From Bdellovibrionales bacterium (GTDB taxonomy: Bacteria > Bdellovibrionota > Bdellovibrionia > Bdellovibrionales > JAMPXM01): 8,819 bases of DNA. Location: the NCBI GenBank assembly GCA_005793615.1, contig SXRI01000064.1:1-8819 (forward strand), in the 5' to 3' direction. Each line of letters begins with the position of its first letter. Position 1 is the stretch's first letter. The notes beneath the pieces were generated by a model that saw nothing but the letters and a program-made list of their open reading frames with translations, did no database searches and was not told where the DNA came from. Below, one piece after another: positions 1 to 6,087 of the stretch. A program made the position numbers and the translations under genes.

Positions 1-734
1 GCCCAGTGTTCGTTTGCGAATCGGCAAAAATTGACCAAGCCGCTCGAAAAATCGCCTGGGGAAAATTCCTCAATGCCGGCCAAAGCTGCATCGCTCCTGA
101 TTACCTTTACGTTCATGAAAAGATCGCGCCAGAATTCACCTCTAAAGTGCTTGCATGTATCCAGAGTTTCTATGGCGATGAACCGCGAAAAAGTGAGAGC
201 TTTGGCCGCATCATCAATGAACGGCATTTTACACGTCTCACAAGCCTAATTGCGAATGGCAAAACGCTGACCCCGTGGGCAAATGATCGCGCTTCGCGCT
301 TTTTTGCGCCGACTGTACTTAACGACGTCTCTTGGGACGATCCGGTGATGAAAGAAGAGGTCTTTGGACCCATTCTGCCGATTCTCACCTTCAGTGATCT
401 TAGCTCCGCGTTCAACGAGGTTCGCAACCAGGAGAAGCCCTTGTCAGCTTATCTCTTTAGCGAAAATAAGAGTGAACACCAACTTTTTACCGAGACGCTT
501 TCATTTGGCGGTGGCTGCATCAATGATACCGTGATTCACACCGGCAATCCCTATCTTCCCTTTGGCGGTGTCGGCGCCAGCGGTATTGGCGCCTATCATG
601 GTGAATTCAGTTTTCATACTTTCAGTCATGCAAAGAGTGTCATCGCCAAAGGCCAGTTTCTCGATCTTGCCGTTCGTTACCCGCCTTACACCGAGAAAAA
701 CTTAAGGTGGTTACGAAGATTCCTCCGCATGTAG
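1..734 (+). CDS. Aldehyde dehydrogenase, class 3-like, C-terminal part (5' end outside window)
   Basis: This is an NAD(P)-dependent aldehyde dehydrogenase that oxidises an aldehyde to its carboxylate; the substrate cannot be read from the fragment. The frame is open from the first bases (...Pro-Val-Phe-Val, as in the family's G-x-S-P-x-F-V region), so the GTG at 6 is an internal valine and the true start lies upstream. The fragment contains the catalytic cysteine in NAGQSCIAPDY (TGC at 87-89), the EEVFGPILP cofactor-side motif, and the PFGGVGASGIGAYHG motif near the C-terminus. The tail, RYPPYTEKNLRWLRRFL, is characteristic of the ALDH3/coniferyl-aldehyde-dehydrogenase branch. No C-terminal membrane anchor is seen. 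The Rossmann nucleotide-binding half and the general-base glutamate are outside the window. It converges on the tryptophanase gene with 17 nt between stop codons, so it is not part of the aromatic amino acid operon. The family call is firm; a link to aromatic aldehydes is only possible. Confidence 0.93.
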   Translation, partial: PVFVCESAKIDQAARKIAWGKFLNAGQSCIAPDYLYVHEKIAPEFTSKVLACIQSFYGDEPRKSESFGRIINERHFTRLTSLIANGKTLTPWANDRASRFFAPTVLNDVSWDDPVMKEEVFGPILPILTFSDLSSAFNEVRNQEKPLSAYLFSENKSEHQLFTETLSFGGGCINDTVIHTGNPYLPFGGVGASGIGAYHGEFSFHTFSHAKSVIAKGQFLDLAVRYPPYTEKNLRWLRRFLRM

Positions 735-740
735 AAGCTC

Positions 741-773
741 CTCACCGCGACTTAAGCGAAACGTGCGGTGAAG
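741..773. terminator. Candidate hairpin between convergent genes (no U-tract)
   Basis: A perfect 7-bp inverted repeat, TCACCGC (742-748) and GCGGTGA (765-771), flanks a 16-nt loop. With one bulged base the stem can extend by A-T and C-G pairs (750-751 with 763-764). It covers the 3' ends of two convergent genes, where a bidirectional terminator would be expected, and overlaps the last tryptophanase codons. No T-run follows on either strand, so intrinsic termination is uncertain. Confidence 0.35.
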
Positions 774-2131
774 TGGCGCAGGTACGGCGGATCATAGACA
801 AGTTTGAGGCCGCGGATTCTGTCTTTGTTCAATGCGATCTCCTCAAACCCCTCAATGATGTAGTCAAATTGGCTTTGCGTGTACACCCGGCGCGGGAACG
901 CCAAACGCACCAGCTCCATCGCGGCCGGAACAAACTTCTTCGCGCCCGAAGATTCCGTCGTGAATTTACCGAACATCGCAGAACCGATTTCGCAACTACG
1001 CACTCCTTCGGCGAGATAAAGCTCTACTGCGAGCGCCTGCCCAGGAAACTGCTCCGGCGGAATATGCGGTAAAAATGCCTTAGCATCAATGTACACCGCG
1101 TGCCCACCCGCAGGGCGCATTGTGGGAATACCAATGCGGTTAAGCTGTTCGCTAAAGTAACTACTGACCGCGAGACGATAGGTCAGATAGTTTTCATCGA
1201 GTACTTCGATAAGCCCAACCGCCATGCCTTCAAGATCGCGGGCCGCGAGGCCACCGTAGGTCGGAAACCCTTCGGTGAGAATCAAAAGGTTACGCAGATC
1301 CGCAAGCCAGCGATCATCGCGAAGAGCGATAAAACCGCCGATATTCGACATCGCATCTTTCTTCGCACTCATCAAACAACCATCGGCAAAATCAAAGGTC
1401 TCACGGGCGATCGATGCTACCGTGCGACTTCCCATCTCGGCTTCGCGAGTCTTAATGAACATGCTGTTCTCAGCAAAGCGGCAAGCATCGATGATAAAGG
1501 GAATACCGTACTTTTTATAAATCGAAGCCACTTGCCGCAGGTTCTCCATCGATACCGGCTGACCGCCGCCGGTATTGTTAGTGATGGTGATCATGCCAAT
1601 AGGAATTTTGCCGCGATTCTCAGCGCAAAATTTTTCAAGCTTCACGGGGTCAAGATTGCCCTTAAAGGGCGCCGGATTCGCAGGGTCCTTACCCTCTTCG
1701 ACGACCAGGTCGACGGCCTCGGCGCCGAGAAATTCAATATTGGCCCGAGTGGTATCGAAGTGATTGTTCGAGGGAATCTTATGTCCGGATTTCACCAGCT
1801 GGCCGAAGAAAACACGTTCCGCCGCGCGCCCTTGATGGGTCGGAATCACATGCGAAAACCCCATGACCTTTTCGACAGTCGCGCGAAACCGCTCAAAACT
1901 TCGCGAGCCCGCATACGACTCATCCGCAACCATCATCGCCCCCCACTGCGCAGCACTCATCGCGGTGGTTCCGGAGTCAGTGAGAAAATCAAAAGTAACA
2001 TGCTCGCTCTTGATCAAAAAGAGGTTGTTACCGGCCTCGTCGATGACTCGCTTACGCTCATCTCGGGTCAGAAACGTTAGCGGCTCAACCATTTTGATTT
2101 TAAAGGGCTCGATGATGGTGCGTTTTTTCAT
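752..2131 (-). CDS. tnaA: Tryptophanase (tryptophan indole-lyase)
   Basis: This PLP-dependent beta-eliminating lyase cleaves L-tryptophan to indole, pyruvate and ammonia in the cytoplasm. The 459-aa length matches the tryptophanase/tyrosine phenol-lyase family (about 456-471 aa) from end to end. Visible motifs are LLTDSG-type FLTDSGTTAMS (49-59), PTHQGRAAE (97-105), GGQPVSM (189-195), the PLP-ring pocket IIDACRFAEN (213-222), and MSAKKDAM (254-261), where Lys258 is the expected Schiff-base lysine. Three positions separate it from tyrosine phenol-lyase: Asp126 in FDTTR (Thr in the lyase of Citrobacter), Ile382 in CEIG (Arg in the lyase's MERG), and His453 in LRHFTARF (Phe in the lyase). All three are the tryptophanase residue. 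It is the last gene of the operon, 17 nt after phenylalanine hydroxylase, with AAGAGA (2139-2144) 7 nt before the ATG. No tnaC-like leader peptide or adjacent permease is present. Activity on tyrosine is unlikely but not excluded. Confidence 0.92.
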   Translation of the reverse strand: MKKRTIIEPFKIKMVEPLTFLTRDERKRVIDEAGNNLFLIKSEHVTFDFLTDSGTTAMSAAQWGAMMVADESYAGSRSFERFRATVEKVMGFSHVIPTHQGRAAERVFFGQLVKSGHKIPSNNHFDTTRANIEFLGAEAVDLVVEEGKDPANPAPFKGNLDPVKLEKFCAENRGKIPIGMITITNNTGGGQPVSMENLRQVASIYKKYGIPFIIDACRFAENSMFIKTREAEMGSRTVASIARETFDFADGCLMSAKKDAMSNIGGFIALRDDRWLADLRNLLILTEGFPTYGGLAARDLEGMAVGLIEVLDENYLTYRLAVSSYFSEQLNRIGIPTMRPAGGHAVYIDAKAFLPHIPPEQFPGQALAVELYLAEGVRSCEIGSAMFGKFTTESSGAKKFVPAAMELVRLAFPRRVYTQSQFDYIIEGFEEIALNKDRIRGLKLVYDPPYLRHFTARFA

Positions 2132-2148
2132 GTCGGTATCTCTTAATT

Positions 2149-2859
2149 TCAGTTGGTATAGGCTTTTTCAAAGTCGTTCAGACAGGAATACAATTGCTGC
2201 TCGTTTTCAATCAGGAATAGATCCTCTTGAAAGACATCAATGCGGAACTCATGTTGGCGAACCGCCTCTATAGTGAACGGAATCACTTTCGGCTTTTCCG
2301 AAAGCGCATAAGCGCACTCGCCGTGTGAAGAGGCGATGCCAGCACCGAAGATGCGCTTACCTTGAGGGGTCTTGATCAGGCCAAACTCGGCCGTGAACCA
2401 AAAGAAACGCTCAAATTCCCGCAGGATCTTGGCATCCTTGAGATACTTGCGCGTGCGTTTGCCAAACTCCTCACAGAAATCGGCATAAGCGCGATCGGTG
2501 TAAAACGGCAAATGCCCGTACAGATCATGAAACACGTCCGGTGCCGGCGTATAGGACAGATCCTTTTCATCACGAATGAAGTTGCCGACCGGGAACTTCT
2601 TTTCCGCCAGCATCGAGTAAAAGCTTTCGCCCTCTTCCAGCCCCTCGACCGGCACGCCTTCCCAACCGGTCAGTGCGCGGAGCTTGGAATTGACGGCATC
2701 CAAATCAGGAACGCCGTCAGCATTAATGTTGAGCGCTCGTAAGCCGCGCGCGAACATCGGTACGATCTGCTGATCCCGCAGCTCACTCTGCCGATTGAAC
2801 AAAGTCTGCCAAGTCTTGTGTTCACGGGGTTCAAAGCGTCGAAATGCAACCGCCTTCAC
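2149..2859 (-). CDS. phhA: Phenylalanine 4-hydroxylase
   Basis: This tetrahydropterin- and iron-dependent monooxygenase converts L-phenylalanine to L-tyrosine. The 236-aa protein is essentially only the catalytic domain of the aromatic amino acid hydroxylase family, a little shorter than typical bacterial enzymes (about 260-300 aa). The iron-binding triad is readable: His111 and His116 in PDVFHDLYGHLPF, and Glu158 in FFWFTAEFGL. The pterin/substrate-side motifs TGWEGVPV (64-71), FPVGNFIR (89-96) and GKRIFGAGIASS (167-178) are also present. No N-terminal ACT regulatory domain is present, as usual in bacteria. The start is GTG at 2859-2857, overlapping the upstream TGA as GTGA, with a weak GGGGA (2868-2872) 8 nt before it. 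This suggests translational coupling to the dioxygenase gene upstream. The next methionine is at residue 35, inside the domain, which supports the GTG. The pterin-recycling gene phhB is not in the window. Family assignment is firm; the preference for Phe over Trp rests on context and overall similarity. Confidence 0.92.
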   Translation of the reverse strand: MKAVAFRRFEPREHKTWQTLFNRQSELRDQQIVPMFARGLRALNINADGVPDLDAVNSKLRALTGWEGVPVEGLEEGESFYSMLAEKKFPVGNFIRDEKDLSYTPAPDVFHDLYGHLPFYTDRAYADFCEEFGKRTRKYLKDAKILREFERFFWFTAEFGLIKTPQGKRIFGAGIASSHGECAYALSEKPKVIPFTIEAVRQHEFRIDVFQEDLFLIENEQQLYSCLNDFEKAYTN

Positions 2860-3899
2860 GTCAGATATCCCCGCTTCATTTGATCACGCTCGATCGAACG
2901 GAAAAGGGCACCGAAGTTACCTTCACCGAACGAGTGGTGATTTTTGCGTTGAATGATCTCAATGAAAATCGGACCGATCAAATTCTTGGTGAAGATTTGC
3001 AGCAAATATCCGTCCTCATCGCCATCGACCAAGACATTCTTGGCGCGGATGCGCGCATGATCTTCAGTGACATTCGGAATCTTATTAAAGATCTCCGCAT
3101 AATACTCATCATCAATATCGAGGGTATCAATTGCCGACCCTTCGAGCATATCGAGTGAGTGGAGAATATCATCGGTCAAGAACGCCAGGTGCTGAATCCC
3201 CGGGCCGTGGTACTCTTCAAGGTACTCATTGATCTGTGATTTCTTTTCCGAACCTTCATTGATCGGAATGCAGAACTTGCCGCACGGCGAACGCAGAGCA
3301 TAAGAGGTCAGGCCGGTTTTCGCGCCGCGGATATCGAAGTAGCGCACTTCTTCAAATTCAAAGACGCTCTTATAAAAATCCGCCCATGTCTTCATCGTGC
3401 CAGCATGAACGTTATTGGTCAGATGATCGATGGCAAGAAAGCCCTTTTGCTTGATCGTATCCGGCTTCGCCACCGGCGTGAAACCGAACGCCCGATACTG
3501 ATTGCGGTGCGGCTCAGAGTCGATAAAATAGATCAAGCTCTCGCCGATTCCGTAAATCGCCGGCACTTTTGTGCCATCGTTTAGATAGTAATCACCCTCG
3601 GCCGCCGGCTTTGCGCCTCTGGCGACGGCCAGATCGAACGCCTTTTTCGCGTTCGCTACCCGCCAACCCATTGATGAGATCGAAGGGCCATGAAGTTTAC
3701 CGAATTTCTTCGCGAAACTCTTAGGATCGTTATTCACAAAGAAATGAATATCGTTTTGGTTATAGTAATCGACCTGATGCGCACTGTTTTCCATCACACG
3801 CGAAAAGCCAAAATCATTAAACAGACGACGTAAATGTTCAGGCTGTGGAGATACGTACTCAACGAAATCTATACCATTCATTCCAATTGTATTCGCCAT
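2856..3899 (-). CDS. hppD: 4-hydroxyphenylpyruvate dioxygenase
   Basis: This Fe(II) dioxygenase converts 4-hydroxyphenylpyruvate to homogentisate with decarboxylation, ring hydroxylation and side-chain migration. At 347 aa it matches bacterial family members (about 350-360 aa) and shows two vicinal-oxygen-chelate halves: residues about 8-140 (degenerate, structural) and 153-320 (catalytic). The iron ligands are His159 in FLAIDHLTNNV, His237 in GPGIQHLAFLTDDI, and Glu314 in GPIFIEIIQRKNHHSFG. The C-terminal segment FGEGNFGALFRSIERDQ (324-340), which forms the lid helix region in the family, is intact. The ATG at 3899-3897 has a strong AAGGGAG (3907-3913) at 7-nt spacing. It is the second gene of the operon, 21 nt after homogentisate dioxygenase, and its TGA overlaps the phenylalanine hydroxylase GTG. 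The related hydroxymandelate synthase is a theoretical alternative, but the neighbouring homogentisate dioxygenase argues strongly for the catabolic enzyme. Confidence 0.95.
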   Translation of the reverse strand: MANTIGMNGIDFVEYVSPQPEHLRRLFNDFGFSRVMENSAHQVDYYNQNDIHFFVNNDPKSFAKKFGKLHGPSISSMGWRVANAKKAFDLAVARGAKPAAEGDYYLNDGTKVPAIYGIGESLIYFIDSEPHRNQYRAFGFTPVAKPDTIKQKGFLAIDHLTNNVHAGTMKTWADFYKSVFEFEEVRYFDIRGAKTGLTSYALRSPCGKFCIPINEGSEKKSQINEYLEEYHGPGIQHLAFLTDDILHSLDMLEGSAIDTLDIDDEYYAEIFNKIPNVTEDHARIRAKNVLVDGDEDGYLLQIFTKNLIGPIFIEIIQRKNHHSFGEGNFGALFRSIERDQMKRGYLT

Positions 3900-3906
3900 G
3901 GGCTAG

Positions 3907-3913
3907 CTCCCTT
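3907..3913 (-). promoter_or_regulatory. Strong ribosome binding site of the 4-hydroxyphenylpyruvate dioxygenase gene
   Basis: On the - strand the sequence reads AAGGGAG, 7 nt before the ATG at 3899. It is the best Shine-Dalgarno match in the operon and fixes this start. The site lies in the 21-nt gap after the homogentisate dioxygenase stop. Confidence 0.8.
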
Positions 3914-3920
3914 CGGATAG

Positions 3921-5066
3921 TTAGTTGGGCCGTTGACCCGGCTGATGCGAAGTCTCAGCATTCGCCCAGTTCTGATCAATCCAGCTCTTCCAATATTCTT
4001 TCATTTCGATCTTTTCAGCACCCGGCGAAACAAAGAGCGGTCGTTTGGTATCAATCATAACCGCCACTTCGTTCGTGGTTTTGCTGCCCGCGGTACGATT
4101 GATCGCCGCCGCTTGCGGACCATGATGAATGCCCTGAGGGTGAAAGGTCAACATCCCGGGCGTAATTCCTGCGCGGCTAAAGAATTCGCCGCTATGGTAG
4201 AAAAGAACCTCATCAAAATCGATATTGGAATGATAGAACGGCACTTTCATGGCCTTAGGGTCGCCATTTTCGAGCGGCCGCGGCAAGAAGGTGCAAATCA
4301 CGAAATTATTGGCCACAAAGGTCGAATGCGCTGACGGTGGAAGATGGTAGCGATCTGAAAGCACCGGGCGAATATCGCGCACGTTTAGCTGCCACACCGT
4401 GAGAGTACCCTTCCAACCAACCGTGTTAAGAGGACAGAACGGATAAGTCACAGTCGTGATTTGCCCACAGCGTTGAACCTTCAATTCATAACGGCCTGCA
4501 ACACTGTGAGTCGCTTTCGGATCCGGGGTTTTCAAGACCGCCGGATCAAACAAGGCATGTTGACCAAGCATGCCCTTATCGGGAATGCGGATCTCGCTGA
4601 AGCTCTCGACCAAGAGGATCTTGGTTTCACGTTGCGGAACCAGGCGATAGGTGGTGCCGCGCGGGATGATGATGTAGTCACCTTCTTCGTAGTTCAACGG
4701 CCCGAAGTCGGTCTCTAGAATCCCCTCACCCACGTGGATGAAAAACAGCTCATCGGCATCGGCGTTGCGGAAGTAGTACTTCATTGGCGCCATCTGCGAC
4801 ACAAAGAGAATCTTGCAATCCTGATTCTCGAGATAGGGTCGTCGAGACTTGAGGTAATCCGCCTCGTGAGCGGCTTCTTTATTGAAGTCAAAAAGTTGCG
4901 GACGCAGAGGTCCCTCAATTGAAAGCCACTGCACCAAAGGGTCGGTGCGATAAAGATGCGCATAGCGACCGCTAAAACCATTACGGGCAAACTCCTCTTC
5001 GTAGGTGCCCTCAGGAATACCGACATGTGCTTGCTGCGTCACTACGCCCTTAATATATGGAATCAT
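3921..5066 (-). CDS. hmgA: Homogentisate 1,2-dioxygenase (short bacterial type)
   Basis: This Fe(II) cupin dioxygenase opens the ring of homogentisate to maleylacetoacetate. The protein is 381 aa, clearly shorter than the Pseudomonas/human type (about 430-445 aa), and belongs to the compact branch. The N-terminal cupin half (about 85-160) shows ELFFIHVGEGILETDFG and EGDYIIIPRGTTYRL. The catalytic half shows PFYHSNIDFDEVLFYHSGEF and FHPQGIHHGPQ. Likely iron ligands are His279, Glu286 and His315, matching the His-Glu-His set of the family, but the spacing His-to-Glu is one residue longer than in the HRNxMSE motif of the long type. It is the first gene of the operon. The ATG at 5066-5064 has GGAG (5076-5079) 9 nt upstream. 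The LysR gene is divergent across the intergenic region. Its position beside 4-hydroxyphenylpyruvate dioxygenase makes homogentisate the obvious substrate; another ring-cleaving cupin activity is the only real alternative. Confidence 0.9.
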   Translation of the reverse strand: MIPYIKGVVTQQAHVGIPEGTYEEEFARNGFSGRYAHLYRTDPLVQWLSIEGPLRPQLFDFNKEAAHEADYLKSRRPYLENQDCKILFVSQMAPMKYYFRNADADELFFIHVGEGILETDFGPLNYEEGDYIIIPRGTTYRLVPQRETKILLVESFSEIRIPDKGMLGQHALFDPAVLKTPDPKATHSVAGRYELKVQRCGQITTVTYPFCPLNTVGWKGTLTVWQLNVRDIRPVLSDRYHLPPSAHSTFVANNFVICTFLPRPLENGDPKAMKVPFYHSNIDFDEVLFYHSGEFFSRAGITPGMLTFHPQGIHHGPQAAAINRTAGSKTTNEVAVMIDTKRPLFVSPGAEKIEMKEYWKSWIDQNWANAETSHQPGQRPN

Positions 5067-5211
5067 CGTTTCTCGCTCCGGCTAGAGTTTATTGGCTAGG
5101 GGTTAATGGCCCAGACGTTACCCATTGAAGATTTGCAAGAAAATAGCAATTTTTAGTAATTGTTTATCAAGTTTTTTGACAATCCCTCTCGAGGCAAATT
5201 AGCTTACGGTG
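5067..5211. promoter_or_regulatory. Divergent intergenic control region with LysR-type dyads
   Basis: This AT-rich gap separates the operon from the divergent LysR gene. It holds several dyads built from TTG/CAA halves: TTGC-N9-GCAA (5133-5149), CAATT-N6-AATTG (5147-5162), TTG-N5-CAA (5160-5170) and the odd palindrome TTGACAA (5176-5182). Such A/T-rich interrupted dyads are the usual kind of LysR operator. For the operon promoter on the - strand, a possible -35 is TTGATA (5170-5165) with a poor TATTTT (5145-5140) at 19-nt spacing; an alternative -35 is TTGTCA (5182-5177). The weak -10 would suit an activator-dependent promoter. All site assignments are inferred from sequence patterns. Confidence 0.5.
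5176..5205 (+). promoter_or_regulatory. Candidate promoter of the LysR gene
   Basis: A perfect -35 hexamer TTGACA (5176-5181) is followed after 18 nt by TAGCTT (5200-5205), a poor -10 with 3 of 6 consensus bases. Transcription would begin about 7 nt downstream, close to 5212, which is the ATG itself. Its -35 overlaps the alternative -35 of the operon on the other strand (TTGTCA), so the two promoters and the regulator could interfere. Confidence 0.4.
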
Positions 5212-6087
5212 ATGGAAATTTCTCTCGACCAAGCGAAGACCTATTGTGCCTTTGTTGAATACAAGGGCTACCAGGGAGCCGCCCAGGCGCTGAACAAAAG
5301 CCATTCAGCAGTGGTCTACGCCATCAACTGCCTCGAAGAACAATGTGGCTTTGCGCTATTGGATCGCAGTGGCTACCGCAGTCGGCTCACCGCGAATGGC
5401 CAACGAGTTTACGAAAAGTGCGCCAGGCTTCTGGCGGCGGCCGGCGAACTTGAGAGCCTTTGTCGTGACCTCAATGATGACTGGGAAACAACGGTGAAGA
5501 TCGTCTACGACGGCGTTCTTCCGACTGACCCTTTTCTACAGATCTTAAAACTTTTTGATGATCAAAAGTCGCCGTCGCGCATTCAGATATTTTCCGACTT
5601 TCTTGATGGCGTCGAGCGAACTTTCGAGAAGGTTGAAGGCCAACTAATGGTCTCGGTAACACCTCCGCAAAACGCCGCCTACGCCAGCTTCGCGCTCTCT
5701 CCGGCAAAGAGTGTTTTGGTCGCCCATAAGGATCACCCGATCAGTCGCCACAAAACACCATGGCGCATGGATGAACTCATGGACTTTCATTTTCTCACCG
5801 TTCGCGGTGCCGATCACAATCTACAACTCGGCACGCGAGAGTTTGAGGAGTCAACGGCGTTTCGCCTCAGTGATTTCTCACTGAAGAAGGAAGCAATCAT
5901 GAAAAAAATGGGCTTTGGCTGGCTGCCGGAACGCATGATCACGCGAGAATTGAAAGCGCGCGAGCTACGCTTGGTGAAGTGGGAACGTTCGAGCATTCAG
6001 CATCTTCACCCGCATGTCTATCATCGTAAAGACGCGCCACTGGGGCGCGCCGGACAAATGGTATTACATGAATTGCTAAAGGTTTAA
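5212..6087 (+). CDS. LysR-family transcriptional regulator, divergent from the operon
   Basis: This is a 291-aa DNA-binding regulator of typical LysR length (about 290-330 aa). The N-terminal winged helix-turn-helix covers about residues 5-64, with the helix-turn-helix around AAQALNKSHSAVVYAINCLE and the wing at LLDRSGYRSRLTANG. A linker helix (about 65-90) leads to a periplasmic-binding-protein-like effector domain (about 93-290), including the conserved late motif GFGWLPERMI. The ligand cannot be read from sequence. Position suggests control of the aromatic amino acid operon, with an aromatic compound such as homogentisate, an amino acid or a keto acid as effector; this is inferred. I chose the ATG at 5212; an in-frame GTG at 5209 is immediately upstream. 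Neither has a well-spaced Shine-Dalgarno (GAGG at 5191-5194 is 17 nt from the ATG), so a leaderless transcript is possible. The stop overlaps that of the convergent CheA-like gene. Confidence 0.92.
   Translation: MEISLDQAKTYCAFVEYKGYQGAAQALNKSHSAVVYAINCLEEQCGFALLDRSGYRSRLTANGQRVYEKCARLLAAAGELESLCRDLNDDWETTVKIVYDGVLPTDPFLQILKLFDDQKSPSRIQIFSDFLDGVERTFEKVEGQLMVSVTPPQNAAYASFALSPAKSVLVAHKDHPISRHKTPWRMDELMDFHFLTVRGADHNLQLGTREFEESTAFRLSDFSLKKEAIMKKMGFGWLPERMITRELKARELRLVKWERSSIQHLHPHVYHRKDAPLGRAGQMVLHELLKV

Noticed and set aside
6..734. The GTG at 6 as the true start of the aldehyde dehydrogenase.
   Set aside because: The reading frame continues to the window edge with a family-typical Pro before this Val, and the cofactor-binding half is missing, so the gene is cut by the window.
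1100..2080. A long open frame (326 codons) on the + strand opposite the tryptophanase gene.
   Set aside because: It shows no recognisable motif and is antisense to a gene with full-length family similarity and intact catalytic residues; it is most simply a codon-bias shadow.
752..2131. Annotation of the lyase as tyrosine phenol-lyase because its neighbours degrade Phe and Tyr.
   Set aside because: The positions that differ between the two enzymes (Asp126, Ile382, His453) all carry the tryptophanase residue.
752..2131. The Ala in PTHQGRAAE, where the best-known members have Gly, as an active-site anomaly.
   Set aside because: As I recall, tryptophanases of the Bacteroidetes type also carry Ala here, so it looks like ordinary subfamily variation.
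2132..2148. A tnaC-like leader peptide before the tryptophanase gene.
   Set aside because: Only 17 nt separate it from the upstream stop; there is no room for a leader with a regulatory tryptophan codon.
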